56,508 nucleotides of DNA. Origin: Archaeoglobus sp. (lineage in GTDB: Archaea; Halobacteriota; Archaeoglobi; Archaeoglobales; Archaeoglobaceae). Location: assembly GCA_017656505.1 (NCBI GenBank), contig JACDNU010000011.1, positions 1 to 56,508 of the forward strand, written 5' to 3'. A model generated the notes under the pieces. It was not told where the DNA came from. It worked only from the letters and a program-made list of their open reading frames with translations, and searched no databases. The position numbers were made by a program, and so were the translations under genes. This document shows, one piece after another, positions 42,153 through 50,318 of the stretch. Within the stretch, counting starts at the first letter, position 1. Every line of letters begins with the position of its first letter.

Positions 42153-42652
42153 AGCTTAAATTTTGGTCCTTCTTCATTCTGCTCTTGGTTTTAATCATCT
42201 TTTCAGCTGTAATAAACGCCGAGAAAGCGGGGAAATCAATCGGATCAGCTGAATCAACTGGCTCAATTGAACCAACTGAACCAACTGGCTCAATTAAACC
42301 AACTGAAGCCAGTGAACTCAATTTCAATCTCTCCTGTGATGAATGCCATGCTAATGCGGCTTTATATCCTAAGCATCTGCAAGGCTACACTTACTGCGAG
42401 GAATGCCATGGGGGGGAGGTTCACACCATCCACTCTTTTGACTGCAAGACCTGCCATCAAAACGAACCGTTAACACCTTTCTGCCATGGGGCTGACCCTG
42501 ACGTTCTGATTCCGACTGCGAATGGTTTGATATGCAAGGCATGTCACGAGAGCAATCTCATAAGTGTTCACGAGGACTGCCAACTCTGCCATCAAAACAT
42601 CAACGAGATTCACAAGAATGCTGATGTAATAGGAGGTGTTGGCGATGTTTGA
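42149..42652 (+). CDS. Multiheme c-type cytochrome B2
   Basis: The 167-residue paralogue of B1 has a signal/anchor (residues 1-24), a low-complexity linker with repeated GSIEPTEPT-type residues, and five CxxCH sites (CDECH, CEECH, CKTCH, CKACH, CQLCH). A conserved single FCH lies eight residues after the third site, as in B1. The linker is absent from B1. It overlaps the HdrE-HdrD gene by 8 bases. The A2-B2 pair is a tandem duplicate of A1-B1 with clear divergence. Confidence 0.9.
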   Translation: MKLKFWSFFILLLVLIIFSAVINAEKAGKSIGSAESTGSIEPTEPTGSIKPTEASELNFNLSCDECHANAALYPKHLQGYTYCEECHGGEVHTIHSFDCKTCHQNEPLTPFCHGADPDVLIPTANGLICKACHESNLISVHEDCQLCHQNINEIHKNADVIGGVGDV

Positions 42653-44552
42653 GACAATCTATTACGTGATGCTGGTTCTATCGCTTGCAGGTTTCAGCTA
42701 TGGAATTTGGCAGAAGTGGAAGTTCATTAACATTGGCTTGAAAGGAGAAAACCGAACTCAAAACCCATGGAAAAGACTTTGGTTCGTGGTAAGGGATGGA
42801 TTAGTTTTAGTGAGACTTTATCTAAGGGAATCAAAAATGGGGATCTCACACTTTCTTTTTCTTTGGGGAGTTATTGTTATTCTCATAAATATTTTAATCT
42901 TCACGATCTCATTCGTTTTTCCTGATCTTTTCAGACTCAGCTATCCCTGGCTTAAAGCATCGATGACTGTGGCGGGCATAATGCTCCTAATTGGTTTGGC
43001 TATCGCTGCGATCAATCGATTTCTAATTAAGCCAAGCAGATTTGATAGAAAGTATGAATTCGCTAAGGACGATAATCCGGTGCTTGCAATCTTCATCCTT
43101 GCAGCGATATTCGGCTTCGTACTCAAAGAATTCGTAAGGTTCAGTGATTTCAACACAACCTCTTTGCCCTACATCCTCTGGTTCCTCCATACGGTTTTCA
43201 TTCTGGCCTTCATCGCTTTAATTCCGTACACTAAGCTGCTCCACATATTTGCTGCTCCAATTAGCATCTTCACGAAAAGCGAGAGAAAGCCGGGGGTTAT
43301 GAGAGCTCCGCTGGGAGAGGAATATATGGGAGCTATAAGCCCGGCAGATCTCACAAGGAGAGATTTGCTTGCAAGTCTTGCTTGCATGAGGTGTGGAAGG
43401 TGCCAGGATGCCTGTCCGGCCACCAATTCCGGAGCAACTTTGAATCCGATGTTTTTGATGCAGAACATCAGGAGGCTGGAAAGGGTTTTGAAGGAAAGCG
43501 AAAACGGAGAATCCGGTGATGAGGGTAAAAACGAACAGAAAGCCGAGGACATACTTCTGCTCGATACGATAATGGACATGGAAGGTGTTTGGGCCTGCAC
43601 CACTTGTAGAGCTTGCATGGAGATGTGCCCAGTTTACATCGAGCAGATGGAGATTCTTGGTGAGATGAGGAGGGGGATAGTTGAGAGCGCCGAAGCTCCT
43701 CCTGACATAAGGGACTTCCTCACTAACATTCAGAAACAGAAGAATCCTTGGGGGGAGGCGAAGTTCAAAAGGGATCAATGGAAAAAGGGAGCTGAAATTG
43801 ACATTCCATTAGCTAAAGACACTGAATTCGAATGGCTCTGGTTTGTTGGCTGCGCTCACAGCTTCGATAACCGAAACAAACCGATAACGCAAAAGATAGC
43901 TAAACTTTTGGCTGATATAGGCATAAACTATGCGATTCTGGGGAGAGAGGAGGGATGCTGTGGCAACGATGTGAGGAGGGTCGGAGAAGAGGGTTTGTTC
44001 CAGATCTTGAGGGACGAGAATCTTCAGACGTTTGAAAAGTATGGGGTTGAAAGGATAATTGCTACTTCTCCTCACTGTTACAATACCTTCAAAAACGAGT
44101 ATGATGGCTACGACGTTAAATTTATTTTAGAGGTTATTTACGAGGCGATAAAATCCGGAAAGCTCAAATTGAAGAATCCAATCAATAAAAAAGTAACATT
44201 TCATGATCCCTGCTACCTTGGAAGGTACAACGGGATGTATGAGTTGCCAAGAGAGATTCTAAAATCCATTCCAGGTATAGAGCTCGTTGAGATGCCAAGG
44301 AATCGGGAAAGGAGTTTCTGCTGTGGAGCTGGAGGAGGAAATCTTGTAAGGGAATATCCCGGCGAGGATAGGCCGAACAACATTAGGGCCAGAGAAGCTG
44401 CCTCAACAACTGCTGACATTTTAGCTGTCGCGTGCCCCTTTTGTATGATAATGCTTGAAGATGGGGTGAAAACCGAAAGACTGGATGATAGGCTCGAGGT
44501 TTTGGACGTTATAGAGCTGGTCTGGAAGTCTGCTTACGGAGTTGAAGGATGA
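42645..44552 (+). CDS. HdrE-like membrane domain fused to HdrD (HmeD/DsrK-like)
   Basis: The 635-residue protein has about five N-terminal membrane helices (to residue 215, with His in GISHFLFLWG, LHTVF and LLHIF for b hemes), a two-cluster ferredoxin domain (CMRCGRCQDAC; CTTCRACMEMC) and two CCG domains (GCAHS...EGCCGND...SPHCYN and DPCYLG...SFCCGAGGGN...ACPFC). CCG domains bind the noncubane [4Fe-4S] clusters that split disulfides in HdrD. It should connect cytoplasmic disulfide chemistry to membrane quinones. ATG 42645 is chosen for GGAGGTG upstream. The C-terminal 400 residues closely match the soluble HdrCD protein. Confidence 0.92.
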   Translation: MFETIYYVMLVLSLAGFSYGIWQKWKFINIGLKGENRTQNPWKRLWFVVRDGLVLVRLYLRESKMGISHFLFLWGVIVILINILIFTISFVFPDLFRLSYPWLKASMTVAGIMLLIGLAIAAINRFLIKPSRFDRKYEFAKDDNPVLAIFILAAIFGFVLKEFVRFSDFNTTSLPYILWFLHTVFILAFIALIPYTKLLHIFAAPISIFTKSERKPGVMRAPLGEEYMGAISPADLTRRDLLASLACMRCGRCQDACPATNSGATLNPMFLMQNIRRLERVLKESENGESGDEGKNEQKAEDILLLDTIMDMEGVWACTTCRACMEMCPVYIEQMEILGEMRRGIVESAEAPPDIRDFLTNIQKQKNPWGEAKFKRDQWKKGAEIDIPLAKDTEFEWLWFVGCAHSFDNRNKPITQKIAKLLADIGINYAILGREEGCCGNDVRRVGEEGLFQILRDENLQTFEKYGVERIIATSPHCYNTFKNEYDGYDVKFILEVIYEAIKSGKLKLKNPINKKVTFHDPCYLGRYNGMYELPREILKSIPGIELVEMPRNRERSFCCGAGGGNLVREYPGEDRPNNIRAREAASTTADILAVACPFCMIMLEDGVKTERLDDRLEVLDVIELVWKSAYGVEG

Positions 44553-44681
44553 TTTTTGATTTTAATTTTTTTGTTAATTAATTAAGATTTTATTAAAGTT
44601 AGTTAAACCTTGGCTAAACTGCTGAATTAACTGCTAAATTTAAAAATAAACCAAAAAGTCTCAAAAAAGATTTAGAAAGGT
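44553..44681. terminator. Bidirectional terminator region between converging operons
   Basis: T runs follow each stop on its own strand: TTTTAATTTTTTTG after 44552 on the plus strand, and TTTTTTG plus TTTATTTTTAAA beyond 44682 on the minus strand. No ORF is present. Archaeal transcription commonly stops at such T-rich tracts. Confidence 0.5.
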
Positions 44682-45842
44682 TTAGCCCTCTTCGGGGCCA
44701 TAAACAGACTCGTAAACGAGCTCGATTATATCTCTCACAACTATCTTGTCATCGACTTTTTGCACCTTAACTCCGTCCTCCAGCATTATCATGCAGAATG
44801 GACATGCAACAGCAAGAACCTCTGCGCCCGTGTCTGCAGCCTCTTTCGCTCTGAGGTTGTTTGGTCTTATTTCTCCAGGATACTCGCTCACCACAAATCC
44901 TGCTCCACCACCGCAGCATAGAGCTTCTCTTCTGTTTCTTGGCATTTCTACGAGTTCTACGCCAGGAATCAATTTTAGAATCTCCCTTGGCAGTTCGTAG
45001 ATGTCGTTGTATCTCCCGAGATAACACGAGTCGTGGTAGGTAACCTTTTTGTTTACGGGGTGTTTCAGGGTTAGCGCGCCACTCTTTATGGCATCGTAGA
45101 TTATCTCCAAAAGTAGTTTTACGTCGTAGCCATCGTACTCGTTTTTGAAGGTATTGTAGCAGTGGGGTGATGCTGTAACTATCCTCTCCACACCATATTT
45201 TGCAAAGATTTGCTCGTTCTCTTCTTTCAAAAGCAGGAATAGACCTTCTTCTCCTGCTTTTCTCGCATCGTTTCCGCAGCAACCTTCTTCTCTTCCAAGG
45301 ATTGCATAGTTCAGTTCTATGTCATTCAGAAGTCTTGCTATCTTTTTACTTACCTCAATATTTCTGTTGTCAAAGCTATGCGCACAATCGACAAACCAAA
45401 GCCATTCGAATTCGGGGTTCTCTTTTACAGTAGGAGGTGGAGAATCAGCCTTTTTTCTCCACTGATCTCTCTTGAATTTCCCTATACCCCACGGATTTCT
45501 CTGTTTCTGGAGATTGTTCAGGAAGTCTCTCATGTGAACTGGGCACATACCACTCTCGATTATGTCCTTCCGTATAGCAACCATTATTTCGCTGGGGTAT
45601 GCCTCTCTCGGACATGTGACGGTGCACTGAGCGCATGTGAGGCATAGCCAAACTTCTGGGGCATTTAGCACCTTCTCCTCAAGTCCAAGCTGTATGTATC
45701 TTATTAGCCTTCTTGGAAAGGTTCCGTTGTTCTGCGGTGTAACAGGACATATGGCCGTACAGTTTCCGCAATTGAAGCACTCTGTAACCTTTGCTGCGCC
45801 TAACTCTTTAAATTCGGTAGCCAAAGTGGGATTAACCCTCAT
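44682..45842 (-). CDS. Soluble HdrC-HdrD fusion (disulfide reductase subunit)
   Basis: The 386-residue protein joins a two-cluster HdrC domain (CFNCGNCTAICP; CLTCAQCTVTCP) to two CCG domains (DCAHS...EGCCGND...SPHCYN; DSCYLG...ALCCGGGAG...ACPFC). It has no membrane segment. The ferredoxin part resembles the protein at 37293 (MRVNP..A...K.LGA..VTECFNCGNCTAICP) and the CCG part resembles that at 42645 (LQKQRNPWG, FKRDQWRK, SFDNRN). It is the last gene of the minus-strand DsrE-TusA-MvhD-HdrA operon and probably its catalytic disulfide subunit. Confidence 0.92.
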   Translation of the reverse strand: MRVNPTLATEFKELGAAKVTECFNCGNCTAICPVTPQNNGTFPRRLIRYIQLGLEEKVLNAPEVWLCLTCAQCTVTCPREAYPSEIMVAIRKDIIESGMCPVHMRDFLNNLQKQRNPWGIGKFKRDQWRKKADSPPPTVKENPEFEWLWFVDCAHSFDNRNIEVSKKIARLLNDIELNYAILGREEGCCGNDARKAGEEGLFLLLKEENEQIFAKYGVERIVTASPHCYNTFKNEYDGYDVKLLLEIIYDAIKSGALTLKHPVNKKVTYHDSCYLGRYNDIYELPREILKLIPGVELVEMPRNRREALCCGGGAGFVVSEYPGEIRPNNLRAKEAADTGAEVLAVACPFCMIMLEDGVKVQKVDDKIVVRDIIELVYESVYGPEEG

Positions 45843-45852
45843 TTACTCACCT

Positions 45853-46242
45853 TTACTCACTTTTCTCAGCTAGCTCGTAGGTAAAATATCCTTCTACTTC
45901 CTCAACCTCTCTAACCTCACCATATTTCCATAAAGTGAACAAGTGCCAAGTCACGACTTTAGACTCCAAATTGGTTTCGGAGACGATTTGCGGTATCGTT
46001 TTCGGGCCGGATTTCAGAGCTTCCTTGATTGCTTTAACGATCTGTCTCTGCTTTTTGTGTCTCTCCCTAAGCTCTTCTGATGCTTTTATTCCGGTTTTAT
46101 CTCTGAATTCCTTTAAGGTTGACTTCTTCTTTGGTTTTTCCTTTGCTTTTTCCGCTTTTTCCGCTTTTTCAGTCTTTTTTGCTTCAGTTTCTTCTGTCTG
46201 TTCTGGTTTTTCGGCTTTCTCAGCCTTACCCTCCTCAGCCAT
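45853..46242 (-). CDS. Winged-helix protein with Lys/Glu/Ala-rich N-terminus
   Basis: The 129-residue protein has an N-terminal half dominated by short KAEK/EKPE repeats (to about residue 45), probably a flexible or coiled tail. A winged-helix domain follows (RQIVKAIKEALKSGPKTIPQIVSETNLESKVVTWHLFTLWKYGEV, then a beta wing). ATG 46242 is chosen because GGAGGTG lies just upstream and overlaps the HdrA stop. It sits between hdrA and the HdrCD gene, so it may regulate the operon or be a structural part of the complex. I cannot tell which. Confidence 0.75.
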   Translation of the reverse strand: MAEEGKAEKAEKPEQTEETEAKKTEKAEKAEKAKEKPKKKSTLKEFRDKTGIKASEELRERHKKQRQIVKAIKEALKSGPKTIPQIVSETNLESKVVTWHLFTLWKYGEVREVEEVEGYFTYELAEKSE

Positions 46243-46244
46243 GG

Positions 46245-48182
46245 TCACACCTCCTCAACCATTGCATCTATCATCTTCCTCAGCTGATCGTATCGGTATC
46301 CTCTGAGATTTATCGCCTCCTCCGGACAAATTCCACCGCATGCTCCGCAACCTATGCACAGAACCTCATTTATAAACGCCTTTTTCTCTCCGCCCGCCAC
46401 CTCTTTTAGTTCGATAGCCTCCGTTGGGCATTCGGGTACGCAGTCTCCACAGCCTGTGCACTTTTCGGCATCAACTTCAGCGATGAAAGGCTCCAACTCG
46501 GTGTATCCTTTGAGGGTGTAAGTTTCTGTTTTAGCAGCAACAGCTGAAGCGGAAGCTGTTGTCTCGACTGTGTCTCTTGGAGCTTGGCAAGTTCCGCAAA
46601 TCAGAACTCCTCCGATGGCAGTCTCCACAGGCCTTATTTTTGGATGAATCTCTTGTAGGAAGCCATCTCGGCTGAATGGAACTCTTAGCATCTGGAAGAC
46701 ATCTTCATTTCTTGGCTCCATCCCAACAGAGAGCACAACCATATCCACAGGAAGCTCGATCTCCTCTCCGAAGGTTAGCTGATCTTTCACCTTGACAATG
46801 AGCTTATCGCCCTCTTTCTCAACTACCGGTGGCTCCTCTGGCACATATCTCAGGAAAAGTTCTCCTTTTTTGCCTGCCTCCTCGTAGTATCTCTCATACT
46901 TTCCGTAAGCCCTTATGTCTCGATAGATATGATAGATTCTGAGGTCGTTGTATTTCTCCAGTGCAGCCAGAGATGCGTTCAGTGTTGCTGTACAGCAATA
47001 ACGGGAGCAGTACTCATGTTCCCCATCCTTTTCCCTGCTGCCAACACAGTAAATGAACGCTATCTCCTTCACTTCTTTGCCGTTGTAGGTTAACTTTCCG
47101 TTGGACAATGCCATCAATCTCTCGAAGACAGGCAGAGTTATTACCCCTTCAAACTGCTTGTATCCGAACTCTCCTTCCTTTGGCTCGTAGGGGTTGAAAC
47201 CAGTAGCGAGAACAATTGTGCTGACATCAAATTCAACAGTCTCAGCTTCCTGCTCGAGATTTATAGCCCCACCGCAAATCTTTACACATTCACCACATTT
47301 ATTGCAGTTCTCCATATCAATTACTGGTAGCTCCGGATATGCACCCTCGTATGGATAGTAGATAGCCTTTCTTTTTGTCAAGCCGTAGTTGAACTCGTCA
47401 GGAACCTCAATCGGGCACTTTTCTATGGCATCATTGAAATTGCTGCAATTTCCAACAACATACCTGGGATTTACCTGAACGACGACGTGGAATTTGCCTA
47501 TCGTGCCTCCCAGAGATTTTATCTCTGCATTTGTGAAGAGTTTGATCTTTGACTCCTCTTTCTTGAGTTCCTCTATCAGCTCCTTGATAATTTCGCTCCC
47601 CATTCTACCGCTCGGATACGCTCCGTATCCTTGAGCAACCCTACCACCGATAAATGGCTGCTTTTCAACAAGATAAACCTCAACATCAGCCTTTGCCAGA
47701 TCCAAAGCGGCTCTGATCCCTGCGATACCGGCTCCAACAACGAGAACCTTCGGTTCCATGTCAACTCTTATAGTGGAAAGCTCTCTGGCTAAACTCACCT
47801 TTGCGATGCCCGATCTAACAAGTCTGATCGCTTTTTCGGTTGCAGCTTCCGGTTCATGCTTGTGAACCCAAGCCGAGTGCTCTCGAATGTTTATCTGCTC
47901 GAAGAGATATGGATTAAGGCCTCCTCTCTGGACAGCACCCCTGAAGGTTAGCTCATGCAGGTGGGGGGAGCACGATGCAACTACCACACCATTAAGATTG
48001 TAGTTTTTAATATCATCCTCAATCAGCTTTTGCCCCGGATCGGAGCACATGAACATGTATTCTCTGGCAACAGCGACCTCGGGCATATCTTTAACAGCTT
48101 CAACAACCTTGTAAACGTCAACAACATCGGATATATTTCCTCCACAATGGCAGATGTAAACCCCAATCCTATCGTTTACCAC
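46245..48182 (-). CDS. hdrA: HdrA-type FAD/iron-sulfur subunit, long form
   Basis: The 645-residue protein has the HdrA N-terminal domain (GVYICHCGGNI; MCSDPGQKLIEDDI), an FAD Rossmann fold (VLVVGAGIAGIRAALDLAKA, QPFIGGRVAQ), an inserted ferredoxin-like cluster (CNKCGECVKIC), the HdrA cysteine set SRYCCT and two C-terminal [4Fe-4S] motifs (CTGCGDCVPECP; CIGCGACGGICP). HdrA carries the electron-bifurcating flavin in Hdr complexes. It is similar in layout to QmoB/HdrA of sulfate reducers. It lies between the short HdrA gene and the winged-helix gene. Confidence 0.95.
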   Translation of the reverse strand: MVNDRIGVYICHCGGNISDVVDVYKVVEAVKDMPEVAVAREYMFMCSDPGQKLIEDDIKNYNLNGVVVASCSPHLHELTFRGAVQRGGLNPYLFEQINIREHSAWVHKHEPEAATEKAIRLVRSGIAKVSLARELSTIRVDMEPKVLVVGAGIAGIRAALDLAKADVEVYLVEKQPFIGGRVAQGYGAYPSGRMGSEIIKELIEELKKEESKIKLFTNAEIKSLGGTIGKFHVVVQVNPRYVVGNCSNFNDAIEKCPIEVPDEFNYGLTKRKAIYYPYEGAYPELPVIDMENCNKCGECVKICGGAINLEQEAETVEFDVSTIVLATGFNPYEPKEGEFGYKQFEGVITLPVFERLMALSNGKLTYNGKEVKEIAFIYCVGSREKDGEHEYCSRYCCTATLNASLAALEKYNDLRIYHIYRDIRAYGKYERYYEEAGKKGELFLRYVPEEPPVVEKEGDKLIVKVKDQLTFGEEIELPVDMVVLSVGMEPRNEDVFQMLRVPFSRDGFLQEIHPKIRPVETAIGGVLICGTCQAPRDTVETTASASAVAAKTETYTLKGYTELEPFIAEVDAEKCTGCGDCVPECPTEAIELKEVAGGEKKAFINEVLCIGCGACGGICPEEAINLRGYRYDQLRKMIDAMVEEV

Positions 48183-48208
48183 GTTTCCACCCCTGCATCT
48201 TTTTTGCT

Positions 48209-49549
48209 TTACTTTCCACTAACAACTCCTTCAGGCTCGGCAGTTTCGACCTTACTGATCTTGTACCCAAGCTCGTAGAGATAGTCTATGCACTGAGCTG
48301 CTGCTGCGCCGGCCTCAACAATCGAATCCGGTATATCTTTGGGCCCTGAAGCACATCCTGCAACGAATACTCCCTTCACATTTGTAAGAACCGGATTAGC
48401 GTTCACATCAAACTGGTTGATGAAGCCATAGGGGTCGAGTTCAACGTTTACATTCTTGAAAACCTTGATAACATCGGAATTTGCGAGCAGGCCGATAGCA
48501 AGCACGACCATGTCGTATTCTTCCTCTTCTATTTCTCCCGTCTCGAAGTTCTCAACTCTAACAATCAGGTTGTTGTTCTCTGTCTCCTCGATCTTTGCAA
48601 CCTTTCCTTTTACAAACCTGATTCCCATGTCTTCAGCCATGTTGTAGAATTCCTCGAATCCTTTCCCGAATGCTCTTATGTCCATATAGTATACAGTCAA
48701 ATCCGCCAGCAACTGAGCGGCGGAGAAGAGTATTGCCTGCTTAGCCGAGTACATGCAGCACACTCTTGAACAAATCGGGTTGCCCAGTGATTTATCTCTC
48801 GAGCCCACACAGAGCACCCATGCAACTTTGTCTGGTATTTTGCCATCGGAAGGCCTCAGAACAGCATTGTAAGGCCTTGATGGAGCAAGTAACCTTTCCA
48901 TTTCTAGGGCATGGATTACATTTGGATACTTCCCATACCCGTACTCGGTCTTCAAAGCCGCATCGAACGGTTTGAATCCTGTTGCGAGGATGACTGCTTT
49001 AACTTCAAATTCAAGCTCTTCTGGCTGCTGGAGAAAGTTTACAGCTTCAGTAGGGCATACCCTCTCGCATCTACCGCAAAGAATGCAGTTATCCAGATCT
49101 ATCTGCGCTATTCTCGGGGATGCCATAGCAAAGTAAATGTAGGCTGCCTTTCTGGCCACCAAACCGTAATTGTACTCATCAGGAACCAAAACAGGACAGG
49201 CGTATTCACACCTTTGGCATCCAATACAAGCATCTTCATCAATATATCTTGGTCTCTTCAAAACTTTAACCTTAAATTTACCTTCATCTTCTTTATAGAT
49301 TTCCTTAACTTCAGAATAGGTCATCATCTTGATATTTGGGTGTTTTGAGGTGGCGGCAATCTTTGGTGATATAATACAACCGGCACAATCGGTAGTAGGG
49401 AATACTTTGCTCAGCTCTGCCATCTTGCCACCAATACTTGGAGATTTTTCGACCAATAAAACTTTGTAACCTGCATCGGCCAGCACCAAGGCAGATTCCA
49501 TTCCGGCTACCCCACCCCCAATGACAAGAGCGTCATATTTTTCGACCAT
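48209..49549 (-). CDS. HdrA-type flavoprotein, short form (QmoA-like)
   Basis: The 446-residue protein has the FAD fold (ALVIGGGVAGMESALVLADAG), the family stretch TTDCAGCIISPKIAATS, two inserted clusters (CIGCQRCEYAC; CILCGRCERVC), SRVCCMYSAKQA, and a C-terminal FAD contact GVFVAGCASGPKDIPDS. It lacks the N-terminal and C-terminal ferredoxin parts of full HdrA, as QmoA does. Two unequal HdrA chains side by side suggest a heterodimer in place of the usual HdrA homodimer. GAGGTGA lies before ATG 49549. Confidence 0.94.
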   Translation of the reverse strand: MVEKYDALVIGGGVAGMESALVLADAGYKVLLVEKSPSIGGKMAELSKVFPTTDCAGCIISPKIAATSKHPNIKMMTYSEVKEIYKEDEGKFKVKVLKRPRYIDEDACIGCQRCEYACPVLVPDEYNYGLVARKAAYIYFAMASPRIAQIDLDNCILCGRCERVCPTEAVNFLQQPEELEFEVKAVILATGFKPFDAALKTEYGYGKYPNVIHALEMERLLAPSRPYNAVLRPSDGKIPDKVAWVLCVGSRDKSLGNPICSRVCCMYSAKQAILFSAAQLLADLTVYYMDIRAFGKGFEEFYNMAEDMGIRFVKGKVAKIEETENNNLIVRVENFETGEIEEEEYDMVVLAIGLLANSDVIKVFKNVNVELDPYGFINQFDVNANPVLTNVKGVFVAGCASGPKDIPDSIVEAGAAAAQCIDYLYELGYKISKVETAEPEGVVSGK

Positions 49550-49562
49550 TGTTTCACCTCTC

Positions 49563-49976
49563 TTAGGACTTCTTTATCGGTCCTAACTCCTCTAAGGTCT
49601 TTTCAAGCTCCTCGGTTTTTCCTACAATCGTCTCAACGCAAGTTGAGCATACTCCTGATAGCACTAGTCTCTCACCCTCTATTCCGTGCTCCTTTAGTAA
49701 CTCGTAAGCCTTCTCGACTCTTTTTGCTGTTTTATCAACGCATTTCTCTCCCATGAACGGGCAGTCAGGCCCGCTAGATGCAACAAAAACACCGTCGAAT
49801 CCCTTCTGAAATGCATACAGAATGAGCTCTGGTCTCAGTAAGCTAGCACAGGGTATTCTTACGATGTAGGTTGTGGAAGGATACTCTGACTTCGTCAGCC
49901 CTGCCATATCTGCAGCTCTGTAAGCCATCTCAGCGGCAAAAATTAAAATTTTAGGTTTAAAGTTTTCTTCCGCCAT
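49563..49976 (-). CDS. MvhD/FrhD-like delta subunit
   Basis: The 137-residue protein matches the MvhD family (ILIFAAEMAYRAADMAG; VRIPCASLLRPELILYAFQKGFDGVFVASSGPDCPF; SGVCSTCVETIVGKTEEL). MvhD carries a [2Fe-2S] cluster and links hydrogenase or formate dehydrogenase to HdrA. No hydrogenase subunits are here, so an alternative donor is expected. The start MAEENFKPK (49976) is preferred to the 13-codon extension because it follows GTGGAG. Confidence 0.92.
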   Translation of the reverse strand: MAEENFKPKILIFAAEMAYRAADMAGLTKSEYPSTTYIVRIPCASLLRPELILYAFQKGFDGVFVASSGPDCPFMGEKCVDKTAKRVEKAYELLKEHGIEGERLVLSGVCSTCVETIVGKTEELEKTLEELGPIKKS

Positions 49977-49995
49977 ACTTACTCCACTTCTTACT

Positions 49996-50250
49996 TCACT
50001 TTGTCTTTTTAACAAAAAGTCTGTCGTACCCGCTCTCCTCTACATACCCAAGGAATTCGTGACCAAGTTTCTTGCAGAGAGTTGGCAGATCTCTTCTTGT
50101 TCCCTTGTCGGAAGAGAGCACCTCAAGAATCCCGCCGACTGGAACTTTCGTCAATGCCTTCTTTGCTTCGAGCATTGGCCCAGGGCATGACTGACCTCTG
50201 GCATCCACAACCAAATCCGCCTTTAGGTTCTTCAATTCCTCAACATCCAT
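49996..50250 (-). CDS. tusA: TusA-family sulfur carrier
   Basis: The 84-residue protein has the TusA signature ARGQSCPGPMLEAKKAL, in which the Cys of CPGP carries a persulfide. In sulfur-oxidising and sulfur-disproportionating microbes TusA hands sulfane sulfur to DsrE-type proteins and to Hdr-like complexes. ATG 50250 is chosen for GGAGGTGAT upstream. It lies between DsrE and MvhD-like genes in the operon. Confidence 0.95.
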   Translation of the reverse strand: MDVEELKNLKADLVVDARGQSCPGPMLEAKKALTKVPVGGILEVLSSDKGTRRDLPTLCKKLGHEFLGYVEESGYDRLFVKKTK

Positions 50251-50318
50251 TTTAATCACCTCCAACTTTTAATCTATAAGGCTGTCTAAAAATTTTTTCG
50301 AATAGTGCGGAACAACGC

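Noticed and set aside
38364-42652. Cytochrome block as a recent import by horizontal transfer
   Set aside because: Base composition, ribosome-binding sites and promoter style look like the neighbours, and no integrase, tRNA junction or insertion sequence is present.
44746-45651. Long ORFs opposite and out of frame with the HdrCD gene
   Set aside because: Their residues are typical shadows of Cys/Gly-rich codons; the minus-strand frame has unambiguous HdrC and CCG domains.
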